64,000 nt of DNA. Origin: Girardinichthys multiradiatus. Lineage: Eukaryota > Chordata > Actinopteri > Cyprinodontiformes > Goodeidae. Made by a program: the position numbers and the translations under genes. Of this stretch, positions 21,975 through 33,560 are shown in pieces. The first letter of the stretch is position 1. Every line of letters starts with the position of its first letter. The notes under the pieces were generated by a model. That model made no database searches, had not been told where the DNA came from, and saw nothing but the letters and a program-made list of their open reading frames with translations. The stretch is taken from contig NC_061812.1 of NCBI RefSeq assembly GCF_021462225.1, positions 42,019,363 through 42,083,362 of the forward strand. Reading direction: 5' to 3'.

Positions 21975-22922
21975 GAACTGTCCAATGCATTATTAAAAAC
22001 TGGAAGGATGGTGCGGACCCATCGTCTTTGCGGAAGAAATGTGGCTGGAAAACAATCCTGAATGATTGTGATCGGTGATCACTTAACGTTTGGTGAAAAG
22101 AAATCGAAGAAAAACAACAGTAGAGCTCCGGGCTATGTTTAATAGTGAAAGTAAGAGTATTTCCTAACACACAATGCGAAGGGAACTCAAGGGATTGGGA
22201 CTGAACAGCTGTGTAGCCTTAAGAAGACCACTCATCAGTGAGGCTGGAAAAAAGAAACAGGAAAAAAATGCTTCAATTTGCTGTGGAGCATAAAGATTGG
22301 ATTCTGGAGCAATGGAAGAGGGTCATATAATCTGATGAGTCCAGATTTACCCAGTTCCAGAGTGATGGGCTCATCAGGGTAAGAAGAGAGGCACCTACTG
22401 TACCAACCTGTGGGGGCAGTGTTATGATCTGGCATTGCTGCAGTTGGTCAGGTCAGGGTTCAGCAACAGTATATGTTCAAAGAATGAGATCAGCTGACTA
22501 CCTGAATATACTGAATGACCGGGTTATTCCATCAATGGATTTTTTCTTCCCTGAAAGCACGGGCATATTCCAAGATGACAATGCCAGTATTCATCAGGTT
22601 TGAATTGTTAAAGAGTGGTTCAGGGAGCATGAGACATCATTCTCACACATGGATTGGCCACCACAGAGTCCAGACCTTAACTCCATTGAGAATCTTTGGG
22701 ATGTGCTGGAGAAGGGTTTCAGAGTCAGACTCTACCATCATCAATGCAAGATCTTGGTGAACAAATAAATGCAACACTGGGTGGAAATAAATCTTGTGAC
22801 ATTGCAGAAGCTTATCGAAACAATGCCACAGCAAATGCCGTAATCAAAGCTAAAGGCGGTCCAATGAAATATTAGTGTGTGACCTTATTGTTTTGGTGGC
22901 TACTTTTTTTTTGGCCAGTCAG
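21975..22922 (+). pseudogene. Tc1-like element 1, right part with transposase remnant
   Basis: Resumes the transposase of the element begun at 5939 (TVQCIIKNWKDG). The segments [39 protein letters not shown] and [19 protein letters not shown] show a Tc1-type catalytic core with three acidic positions, spread over several frames with numerous stops. The end is ..GGCCAGTCAG at 22922, followed by TA. Old and inactive. Confidence 0.85.
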
Positions 22923-23019
22923 TATATTATGGTTCACCTCTGAATAACTCAAAAAAGCCAAAATAAAGGCTTTAGAGTGACCTAGTCAAAGTCTCAAATT
23001 AGAAACAATGCAGATGGTC

Positions 23020-23290
23020 TGTCATGACCTTAACAGACTGACATGCTTGAAAGCCCTCTAGTGGGACTCAATCAAAACAATTCTGCAAAGAAGAGTGGGC
23101 TTAAAGTCCTCCACGGCGATGTAAAACACTCATTGCCAGTTATTGCTATTGCTGATGTCAGCTGTTGCCTGCAAGGATGTCAAAACCAGTTTTAAGGTTT
23201 AGGGGGCCGTTATTTTTCACATAGGGCCGAGTTGGTTTGATTAGATTTTTTTCTTAAAATAAATGAAATCATCATTCATATTTATTACCT
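23020..23290 (+). repeat. DNA-transposon remnant, family not assigned
   Basis: The segment around TTTAGGGGGCCGTTATTTTT and CACATAGGGCC matches my memory of the 3' end of a frequent fish DNA transposon, whose last transposase codons precede it. The copy is too decayed to assign. Confidence 0.35.
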
Positions 23291-24209
23291 CTGTTGCAAT
23301 AAAAACAATTGGTTCCTTGAACTGCTCTCTTGTAATAGCAAAGTCAATGAGAGCCATCCTTCTTCGAACATCCACTGCAGAGATTTATGTGACTGTTGCC
23401 AACCTCGTCTGTGCTGACCTTATTTTTTTTCAGCTGAAGGCAAAGTGCTATCATGGAGCTCATGGGAAATATCAGGAAATCAGATGACATTAAAGCAAAT
23501 TAATGTCAAAGATGTTTGTTTCCTAATAGCTGCTGAGGCTCTTCAAGTGGAGCAAAGGTCACATCTAATCTCAGGAAGGCAGATTAAGAAGAGTGGTTGA
23601 CATGATAATCTTGAAGGTTGCTATGAGGTCAATTAAAAAAGAATTGCTAGCTTTTTTGAACAAACATTTATTTATAGAGCATGCTTAAAGGACTTAAAAC
23701 AATAAAACCTTGCTCAATTTTTAAGCTGAGTGTTTTGGCAACTTATGTAAATACTTACTGCTCATCTAAACCATTGTAATACTGTAAGGGCCATAATATT
23801 AGATCCATGGTTAGATTGTTGCAGTAAATAGAACCACTGAGTTATGTCTGAATGTGAACAAAAGAATTCAGGGGTACATTAAAATTAAATCAGTTTAAAG
23901 TAGTGTTGGGACAGGGGAAGGAGATCATGTATTTGGTAAAGAAAAAGCAACAATCTGTAAGTCATAGTAAACACTCACTTAACACATCCAATCAACTTGC
24001 AACATCCTAATAATTAATTCAGAGTATTAGTATTGTCTAGCTAGAAAAGTATATTCAAACATCACACTGTTGCCTGTCTTGTGTTTCAATACCTTGGGCA
24101 AATAATGCTGCAGCGTTGCCTCCCTTTGCATCCGATGCTGCAGAATATGCAATTTTATCACCAGTGAGCCAAACTGACACTATTTTTTATCGTGTCCTGT
24201 CCGGCAGAG
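23291..24209. other. No recognisable gene
   Basis: AT-rich sequence with short frames only; nothing recognised on either strand. Confidence 0.5.
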
Positions 24210-25620
24210 TAGCACTTAAAATTGTTGTCTGAGTGCCAAGCAGAAGCCCAACAGATTTACTTTCACAAGTGTAGCATTACAGCTAACGCTATAGTGCTCC
24301 GTTTGATATATATACAAAAGGAAAGAAAAGGAACAAAGAAAGAGAGAGAGGTCGGACAGAATGGAAAATGGGAGAGAAGGAGAAAAGAATAGAGGAGAGA
24401 AAGAAGGATGAAGAGAACACAAGATACTAGAAGACTGCTTCTACACCTGCAGAAACATATATAACACCAGCAATGTTACCGAAAAGTGCACGGTACCAAT
24501 GAATGCAAGATGTATGTGGTAGTAACTGTGGCTCATTATAAAACATCTGTGTATCTGTTAACACCTGAATCCAAATACATGTGGGTGTAAGTGTGAGCGC
24601 ACTTGTGAATATAAGGTTTCTCCATACAAATATGCAATAGTGAGTGTGAGGGGCCACAGACCTGTCCGAGACAGACACAGAGGAGATTTGAGTCACAGAC
24701 AGCCAAAGGCCCCTCGAGCACAGGAACCCCAGGAGGACAACCGCTGGGAGTACCGCAGCCCCCCCTTTGCAGAGCAGAGGAGAGCCCTAGGGGAACCACC
24801 CAGTAGCCACAGTGCAGAATCCCCAGTTAGCTGCAGCGACAGCAGTCTACACCAGAGCAAATCTAGCCATGAACCCAGAGACCCAAGACCCTGGGGCACA
24901 CATTATCCCCCAAGCAGAGGCCTGACAGAGCCAGGGGGCCCAGGCCCTGGCAAGCAGCCACCGGGAGTGTGCCTGCACACACCAAAGCACCTAGCCCTGG
25001 ACACCGAGAACCATCAATACACCAGTGGGCAGAGACACCAGCCACCAGCAAGGAGTGTAGCGGGGAGAAAATAGGCCCCACATTTGATGAGGAGCTTAAA
25101 CTGATCCAGGAGAGGGAGCAGTCCAAGACCTAACCTGACACAAAAAGAGGCACACACAATCACACATTCTCACCCTCATGCATACACATAAAAACACTCC
25201 CACTCCCACTCTTAACGTAAGGACACATGACAATGGATGTCATACACTCACTCACACTCCCCATACATACTCTATATTCCCAGGTCCAGATATCAATGCC
25301 CCAGAGTGGCAACAACCCCCGTCCCCATCCATAGAGGGGGTCACAAACAAAAACAGGGGTCTACCTGGTCCAAACGAGCCTGCCAACCAGAGCCGTCCCA
25401 GGGCGAATCAGTCCCAAGTCCTCAATGAATTACGATCTGAACCCCATGAGCCCCCCAACCCTCATGAACCCAAACATGAATTTCACCACAATGCCACCCC
25501 GTACCAGGACACCCGCCATGCACCCGCAACCACACAAACACACCACATCACCGCCACTGCAACAGCAGCCAAGGGAGGAACGTCAACCAGCTCTGCTCCA
25601 CCTTCACCGCTTAGATGATC
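24210..25620. repeat. Dispersed repeat, Pro/Ser/His-rich pseudo-frames
   Basis: A purine-only stretch (about 24318-24420) leads into GC-rich text that gives long but compositionally biased frames (for example 24640-25074 and 25178-25618) rich in Pro, Ser, Gln and His, with CA-rich low complexity near 25150-25260. I remember similar text as a multicopy fish repeat, class unknown. I do not call a protein. Confidence 0.4.
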
Positions 25621-25719
25621 CAAATGCTGGTGACCGTACATCCAAAAAGAGGACACAAGTGTCTGTGTGCAGTGTTGTTCTGTTGGAAGACCTAGTGATT
25701 ACTGCACAGACAAAGACCC

Positions 25720-26178
25720 TCAATTATGAGGGATGCTGCAACATCCCCACATAGCCAGCCATTTTTTGACCCCTGCACATCCTGATACTTCATTTTTTGC
25801 TTGAAGAAAAATCTCCCGGATCATATTGGAGCCTCCTCCACGGTACCTCACAGAAACCATCTCGAGTGGGATCGTCTTATCATGGCGGTTATAGTGAAAA
25901 CTGTCATTATTGTCTAGATATTTTTTTCTTGTCAGAGAGTAAAACTTTCTTCCAGGTTTTAGTTTCCCATGTTTGGTGCTCCCTTCCAAAGTCAGGGGGC
26001 ACATTTGTGGCAGACGAGGTAACCTGGTCTTTTGTTCTTTAAGCGCTTCTCTCACACATGATCTTATGGTTACTGGCTTGCAGTCAGCATCAGGACTCGA
26101 CTTAATTTTAATTGAGGATCTGCAGGTAGCTACAAGGACAGGCTGTCTGCTCCTCAGTACTTGAATATTTTGATTCAA
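25720..26178 (-). CDS. Unrecognised 152-codon ORF
   Basis: The longest unexplained frame in the 23-30 kb interval. It has an ATG at 26178, is basic (many Lys/Arg), and has no signal peptide or membrane segment. Near its end comes YRGGGSNMIREIF, which is weakly like the GGG-x-MIWG region of Tc1-type transposases but lacks the Trp-Gly. No splice partner was found. It could be a fragment of a DNA transposon, a chance frame, or part of an unknown gene. Confidence 0.2.
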   Translation of the reverse strand: MNQNIQVLRSRQPVLVATCRSSIKIKSSPDADCKPVTIRSCVREALKEQKTRLPRLPQMCPLTLEGSTKHGKLKPGRKFYSLTRKKYLDNNDSFHYNRHDKTIPLEMVSVRYRGGGSNMIREIFLQAKNEVSGCAGVKKWLAMWGCCSIPHN

Positions 26179-26559
26179 CCGCTCTGAAACTTTTAATAGA
26201 TTTTAAATGAATGTCTTAGTGTGTCAAGCAATGGAGCATTGCTGCAGCAGGCCTTGACCAACAATCCCACCATATCCACAGCCAGAAACGGTTTTGCGTT
26301 TGCCATCAGGGGGTCATGATGGTGTGAATGCCTGACAGAAGATACCATGAAAGCCAAATGTATGTGCACTTGAACTTTTAAAGCTATGGTCTTAAACCTC
26401 AGATAAACAGCCTGTTTGAATTTAAATGCAGCTTTCAATAATTTGCAAACTCTGATTTTTGTCGCTTGTATCTGTTTCTTCTTTTTGAATTGTGCAGCTC
26501 TAGTTACAGTTTGGTTATGATCCAGCAGCACTTAATTTGAAAAAGTTATTCCCCATTTA

Positions 26560-26832
26560 AGGTGTTACAATTTAAGGAATACTATGGGGAGCTTTACAAG
26601 TCAAAATCTGAGGGCAGTATATCTAACTGGCCGTGGAATTTGAATCTCCCAAGAATAAGTGATTTTGCGCAGAAGTCATTAAACTCTGATATCATCACCA
26701 AAGAGGTGTAGAAGACCATAAAGTCATTTCCCAATGGAAAAGCTCCAGGCCCAGGCAGGTTTGGCGGTGTATAAAAATACTATGAAAAGGTGCCCCAGCT
26801 TTTGCTGAGAATGTTTAAACAGGAGTTATAAT
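26560..26832 (+). pseudogene. L1 LINE ORF2 fragment, pre-RT/RT start
   Basis: The plus-strand translation reads FKEYYGELYKS, then PNGKAPGPGRFGG, the conserved start of L1 reverse transcriptase, with in-frame stops. It continues at about 27400-28110 after an unrelated stretch. Confidence 0.75.
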
Positions 26833-26951
26833 TGCGAGTGTTGATCATAGCGTTTAATGCTTTATACCTTCGATCATATGCTTTACTTGAGATAATATAA
26901 TAATTTACATGTAAATGTAAACTTAATGAAAGTTTGTTACTGCTTTAAACA

Positions 26952-27208
26952 TTAACTCATGTTAGCAACGATGCTGCTAACATCACTTTGCCAATCAGAA
27001 ACAAGACACATTCTGTCCTCCACTGGCTCGGCAGCGCTGGCTTCAGGCATTGCTGAGTCAGCACATTGAGCCAGTGGCTCGAACTGATATGGCTCAGGCC
27101 CATTAGGCTCCACAAAGCCTCCCTCAACCTCCAAAGACAAGGAGGGTGAAAAATCCTTCAGACTGATCTGTGGTGAAACTACCAGCATCATTCTGCTCAC
27201 TCTCCATG
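26952..27208 (-). pseudogene. Small ORF resembling fish P2RX7-tail-type protein N-terminus
   Basis: The minus-strand frame contains PEPYQFEPLA followed by an acidic, Ser-rich stretch (AEPVED). I recall this opening from multicopy fish proteins that carry a P2X7-like C-terminal cysteine domain. The Cys-rich domain itself is absent, and an in-phase ATG at 27208 is offset by a frameshift. The stretch sits between two parts of an L1 fragment, so it may have arrived as cargo of an insertion. The resemblance is from memory and short. Confidence 0.3.
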
Positions 27209-27399
27209 TTTTAATGTCAAATTAAGCTAGCTGCCACTTTCCCTTGTCCTCCTGACCACACCCCCGCTTAACCCCTTCTGCTCATCCTTGGCTGTGCCCC
27301 TCAGTGTCTCTTGGCAATGCCCATTTTGGTGGCAATTTAAAAAATTTGTCTAAGGCGGGGTTAGGCTTTAGGTTTTGTTCCACCTTAATGTTAGATGAC

Positions 27400-28110
27400 T
27401 GATGAACATTATGTATCATAAGGATTGGGGGGCTTCCAAGGTTGAAGCCTAGATGCAGATAAGGCCTTCAATCAAGTGGAATGATCCTATATGGTTGGAG
27501 TACTACAGACATTTAGACTGGGCAGTCAGTTTATATCATGGGTTAAGATGCTATATAGGCATCCATCTTCATCTAGTATCACAAATCAAGTAAGATCTGA
27601 GCCTCTTTTCTGCACTGAAGGACACGACAGGGCTGCCTTTTAAGCCCATTGCTCTTCGCAGTTGCTATTGAGATTCTTGCAATTGCTATCAGGAGTGAGC
27701 CCACTTTGATCCAGTCCAGTTGGAGAACACTGAGCAGTATATTTCTTCATATGCGGATGAAGTTGTCTTTTTCCCTTGAGTGGTCCATTCCTCCACTGTT
27801 AGATTTGGCAAAGTAATTTGGGAAAACTTTGAGCTATTCAACAAATTGTCAGAATGAGGAAATTTTGGCACTGAATGCAAACTTCAATGTGGACTTTTTA
27901 AACAACATACCTTTCAAAATTACAAACAAATTAAAATATCTTCATATTATTTTGTTAATCAATGCTAAATTGATTTTCAAGCTGAAATACATTAAAGGTT
28001 GAAAATTTGAAAGAGCATATTGAGAAGTGGAGGGCTCTTTCTATTTGCATGGTGGGTCACATCAATGCAATTAAAATGTTGTCTTACCCTAAGTGTCCCT
28101 AACTTTGAAA
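27400..28110 (+). pseudogene. L1 LINE ORF2 fragment, RT core
   Basis: Contains LDADKAFNQVE (RT motif A), SQFISWVKMLYRHPSSSSIT, a segment like SPLLFAVAIEILAIAIRS in the changed frame, SSYADEVVFF (YADD-type box with E for the second D), then WRALSI-type and MQLKCC segments of the C-terminus. Many frameshifts and stops. About 70 residues between motifs 1 and A are missing, replaced by 26833-27400. Confidence 0.8.
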
Positions 28111-28422
28111 CCCTTGCTGCTGAGTGTTCAATTTACAAGCATATTTTGTATTCTCCTGAAAAGTTGATTTTGAGCTTTGTGAAAGCCAGACCCAGAAACA
28201 GAACTGTGTCTTCCTCTTCTCACTTGTCTTCTTTTTGTATTCTAGCTCTTGTTTTGTTTTGGTTTGTATGTGTTGGTTTTGTTATAGGAAAATAAAAACA
28301 GCTTATCTGAATGTGTTTTATAAACCTTTAAACCACTGTCCTATTTGGATTGTTTGCATTGTTTACTCAGAAACCACTGATTACTTACACAAGAAAAGGA
28401 AGTTAAAGTTGGTGCAACACTA

Positions 28423-28482
28423 ATTATCCTCCCGGATGAAACACAGTTTTATTAGAGTATGTGTTTCATCCAGGAGGATAAT
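28423..28482. repeat. Short perfect hairpin (23-bp arms)
   Basis: ATTATCCTCCCGGATGAAAC.. at 28423-28445 pairs with its inverted copy at 28460-28482, with one mismatch and a 14-nt loop. It is not part of a recognised element. Confidence 0.7.
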
Positions 28483-30837
28483 AGCTGTGTCGAAAGCTAG
28501 AATATTATAATGGTTTAAGTAAACGCTATTTTGTTGAATTGTACATGTTTCTAATTTTCTGTTAAGTAGTTAATCTGACCTGTAACGTTACACATTATTC
28601 TTTTCTCGGTATAATAACAATGCAAACATGACAGCGGTAGAAGTTCATAAAATAGTGTTAGCTGTGACATTTTTGAGACTGATGGATTGATGTATTTTAT
28701 GTTTATGTATGCAAGTTTGTTTGGCTCTCCTTAGACTTGCTTTAATTTACAGTGTAAAAATGTGTCAACATGACTGGCTTTACGCAGAAAAAGGACTATG
28801 TTTTTTAGTAAATATATTGGGAGCTGTGTTATTTTCTGGGACTACAAATGCAAAACAGGCCAGTTTGTTGTGCTGTGTCATAAAAGCACAATGATATTTT
28901 AAAAGCACAGTGTCATTTTATCTGCACTGACAAACCTAATTTGGCTAACTTTATCTGGTAGAATATTAACAATATTGAAACAATATAAGAATATCCCAAA
29001 AATTTGGTAAATCAGGTATGAGGCAAACACGTCTCTTGGCATTTATTAAAGTGTAACAATTAGAACCTTATACTCAAATCAGAGGCAGAACACAGTGGAT
29101 TGTTTTTTTCTTTAATAAAATATATTTCCTGCTAAAATCCAACTTACCATGCACCAATTACAAATATTTGTATACTCTTGAATAATTTCAGTTAAACACT
29201 TCTGTAGTCACCAAGTGAATGCAAAAGATGGGCTGTTTTGAAACAATTATAGCATAGATAAAATTAATTTATAAATCAAATGATTACCCTTCCAAGACTG
29301 AAGAGCCAGACCTTGTTTTTATTGAGCATTGTTCACTTTTAAGGCATAATTTGACCTGGTTTAAACGAATGGCCACGGATTCTTTCTTACGTCTATTCAG
29401 TGAGAAATTTGTATGATTTAGCCTTATCATTACAGAATCAAAATGAGAAATGTAAACAGATTTTGGATACATGCTAATTTGCACAATAAGAGCAAATAAG
29501 TTGAACAAATATTACAAGTAAACCATTTTGTAAGCCCAAAACAATTACATTTTGTAATAATCCTACCCAGAAAGGAAACCTGCCAAAAGTCAGACCTGTT
29601 CACTTTCTTAATCATCCTTATTACTAGCAAATCTCACCGGTTTTCTAACTTAAAACTGGAACACGGCTCAGTTTGATAGGAATTCCAGATCAAGGTTCTG
29701 CGTTCAGAGCTGAATTCAACACTATAAGCAGCCACCGGTACATCTCCATTACAAGTCAATATGTTTGTTTTTCCATTTATAATAATTGATCCCCAAATTT
29801 CGAAAAGTACCACCAAAGGGTTGCTCAAGTGCTACAAGCAGTTATTGTACCACAGTTTGAGAACTATGGAAATAGTGAATGCTGTGCAAACAAAACCAGA
29901 ATCACAAAGTAAAAAGCCACTGCATGGTCTCTGAAAACAAGGAAACACTATCTGCCTTAGAGGATTGTATTTTTGTCGGAATAATGCAGTGGATTGTTTA
30001 TTGGCATAACAGCTTACCATTCTAAACAGGAACAACTTATTCCTATAAGTTTCATTTCCAGAATATACCACTGTCCCAGGTAGACTAATCCCTCTTACTA
30101 CTGCTTTAAATAATCTTGACACATTGCATATTTTGCCCTGCTTTTACCCTAATCCTAAACATTGCCAAGCAATTCAAGAGTTTCCAACTGATGTCAGCAG
30201 ACAGAAAAGAAAAACTTGTGTTTCGATGAGTGCTGTATTTGCCTAGAAAGCCCCAAACATTTCCCACAACCTGTATTCTGTGCCTGAAACCATCACTGTT
30301 CCTGCAGAGACCCAATAGGGATATGGCCTGAAGGACCGAGCTGCCCCTGCTGATGGATTGGGTCACACACTGAGCCGTAAAGCATTACAAGCCATTGACC
30401 GGCTCTCTTGAGGGGCAGATAGCATTCAGAACATAATGCTCCAAATGTTGCTGATGGTGGTTGGTTTAAATGGACCCATTATCCTGCCTCCATTACGTGA
30501 TGGGGCTAGCACCCTGCTATAAGTGTTGAAAATGCTTTGGAAAATTTTACCTATTACATGGCTCTTAACACACTCTATTTTAAAAATAAGATTGGCTGGT
30601 GGGCTCTGATAGCCTTATTCAACCTGAGAAATTTTATGAGGATGTTCGTGGTGTACTTGTTTCTCTTTCAACATTACACGATCACTATTACCCTGGAAAA
30701 GAAATTCACAAGAGCAGGAAGCTTTTCCAAAATGACAAACGTTCTAAAATTTGCTTGATGTTTTCATTAGATGTTTTTCTTTCATCAAAGTTTGTCCTTA
30801 AAGCTGTTTTGCTTTTCTGCAGTTCTTCAGCAGCCTT
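28483..30837. other. No recognisable gene
   Basis: Only short frames under 100 codons, none with a known motif. No transposon was recognised. Confidence 0.5.
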
Positions 30838-31895
30838 AAACTCTGAAGTTTACATACAGTTCTTTAATATTTGGTAGAATTGCCTTTTGTTTGACTTCAG
30901 TTAAAAGTATGTTTATTTTCTCAAGCTCCTGATAATAGTTTGCTGGAATTTCGGCCCATTCCTCTTGACAGAACTGCGGTAACTGAGTCAGGTTTGTAGG
31001 CAGCTTAGAGACACCTTTTCAGTTCTTCTCACATATTTTCAGTGGAACTGAGATCAGGTCTTTGTGATGGCCACTCCAGCTACCAGGATGTTCTGTGACT
31101 GGCTGAGATGGATAAGGGTGAACAGGGTGCTACCGGCAAAGAATAAAACAGTTGGAATTATAAAAGACTTTCAGTACTGAAATGGTTTTATAACCTGCTG
31201 CTGCAAATAATAAAAATAAAGTTTTTTGATTTATCACTGAACACATACCTACATCTAATTAGGAATCTGGGGCAAGACTTGAATCATTGCCCACGTGGAA
31301 CACCCAGTTGTCCCCGAGCTTAACCTTCCTGGCTGATGTCTTCAGGTGTTGCTTCAATATTTCCATATAATGTTTTCCTGAAGATGTGATCTATTTTCAG
31401 AAGCACACCAGTCCCTCCTGCAGCTGTAACTCCCACACATCATGGCAGTGCCATGATGTGTGAGTACCCTGTACTTCACAGTTGGGATAGTGATCTTGGG
31501 CTTGCAAATGTTCCCATTTTTCTTTCAAATGTTTCATCAGACCACAGGATGTGTCTACCAGAAATAATGTATTTGTTTAAGAGTGCATTTATATATTGTA
31601 ATCTGGCTATTTAGGTTACTTTTGGAGTAATGGCTTCTTCCTCTCTGGGTGGCCATTCAGTTCATGTCTGTACAAGATTTGTTTCAATGTGGACACTCAT
31701 ACTTTCATAAACAAACATCTTCACAAGTTCTTATGCTTTTCTTCTGGGGTTGATACACACATTTCGCACCAAAAACACGTTCCTCTTTACAATTGTCAAA
31801 AGAAATCTTGTCTAAATTCTTTTTGATATCATACCATCAAGCATTGTGTCTCAGGTGTTGCCTTAAATACATCCACAGATGTGCCTCCATAAAAA
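30838..31895 (-). mobile_element. Decayed Tc1-like element (Tdr2/salmonid-type)
   Basis: The plus strand is the antisense of a Tc1-like element: GAAGTTTACATACAGTTCTT at the start, then GGCCCATTCCTCTTGACAGA, AACTGAGTCAGGTTTGTAGG, CACCAGTCCCTCCTGCAG, TTTCATCAGACCACAGGA and CACATTTCGCACCAAAAAC follow in order. About 200 bp near 31090-31290 interrupts it. No intact frame and no clear right terminus. Confidence 0.8.
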
Positions 31896-32892
31896 AATCC
31901 TATCTCTCATTACATTTAACGAATAGAAATATGTTTGGTTATTCTAAGTGACCAAAAACAGGGAACATGTTATTTGATTTCAATGAGAAATAAAGGTATT
32001 GCATATTTTATAGTGTATAAAGGTCTGGTTTTAACTGTATTTACAGCTGCCTGATCTACTGAGAATTCCCCTCTGTTTATACCACAATTTGAACTAAATT
32101 TTCCTTTTTTGTCTTTGTGGTTTAACTGCAACAAAGAAACATGCAATATATTGAAGAAAGATCAACCCCACACACTGACTACATAACACACATTCAGGCC
32201 TCACATAAATAGGGAGCCCAGTTGTCTCACTCCAACCCGAGACATTTCCTTGCTGAGCCTTGTTCATCCGCATTGGATTAGGAGGTGGTTTGCAGGGCTA
32301 CGATGGACAGATTTCCACGTTTGCACATTACACTACACTTCTCAATCTGGCTAGCCTTATTTAGATTTGAGGATCCATGATCCAGAGTGTCTCTGCAGAT
32401 GGTCTTTGAAAGGCTAAGAAATGAATACATATACTTTTTTCTCCAAATGCTCTTTAGTAAAATTTGCTGTGCATAAGTTATCCAGCGCTGCTGCTTTACA
32501 TACAAATACCTTCAGCAATTTGATGCTCATCAGAAGGGCTGCAGTGCTGTGCTGTGCAGCTTTTGAGCTCTGTTAGTATTTTTACTTTATTCCAGGACAA
32601 ACCACTGCTTGGTGCAAGATGTTTTGAAATGGGGTGTTCTGAGCCTTAAGTCAGTCCTTACAGGTGTGTCCTTAAGTGCTATTTATTAGAGATACATGTA
32701 ACAAACATTTAAAAACTACTTTTATGTTTTTTCTTCCAATAATTGTAAGAACTTCAAAATGTTCTCTTAATACATAATACGAACATGCCTGCTTTCAAAC
32801 CTCACCTTGCATGAAGATTTTTGGGGGAAAGGTGAAAAGAAAAACATGAATAGTGTGGACTGAAACAGGGAATGTTGAGAGGCCATTAGTTA
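31896..32892. other. No recognisable gene
   Basis: Nothing recognised; a 75-codon minus-strand frame (32278-32505) has no known motif. Confidence 0.5.
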
Positions 32893-33560
32893 TATTGCCA
32901 TCCAAAAATATTTGTACACCTAAAACCTTTCATTTACCATGCTGGGCCCACAAATTTTCATGCGTTTTAGAAGATTGTATGTGTTAGAGCAACACAGAGA
33001 AGTACATAACTGTGAAGTGATAGTACAGGAAAATGACACATGGTTTTTCCAACTTTTTTACAAATAAAAATCTGAAAAGTGTGGCATGCTTTCTGATTCA
33101 GCCCTGCTGAGTAAATATTTTTCAGAACCACTTTACATGCTCGGTCAGATTAGATGGTAAGTGTCTCTGAGCATCAATTACAAGCCTAGCCATGGTTTCC
33201 AGGTTAGATTTAGGCTTACAATTTGACTTTTTCCAGACTTTTCCTGTATTTGCCTCTGTCAATTTACCCATCCACTTAGTTCTCACTGCAGAAAAAAAAA
33301 TCCTGCTGCATGATGCTGCCACCACCATGTACCACCATAGGACTCTATGGCATTCTCCTAGTAATGGCCTTCTTCTTTCCACTCTTCCATAAAGACTGTA
33401 ATTTGTAAATCACTAATAGTTGTCCTCGCCCACTTGAGCTTGGGATTTCTTCAGTTCCCTCAGCGTAACCATGGGCTGTTTGATATAATAAGAAAGAATA
33501 ATTGGGAAACATTAAAGATAATTTTCCCTGAAGTTGCTCCAGCAGTTTCACCCTATGGTC
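32893..33560 (-). mobile_element. Decayed Tc1-like element, partial
   Basis: The antisense text includes a TACAAATAAAAATCTGAAAA segment, the CTGCATGATGCTGCCACCAC segment common to many fish Tc1 copies, and the minus-strand peptide LWKSGKKKAIT. Both ends are eroded. Confidence 0.7.

Noticed and set aside
24640..25618. Pro/Ser-rich ORFs as a mucin-like gene
   Set aside because: Compositional frames in a GC-rich repeat, open in several registers at once, with no splice or domain support.
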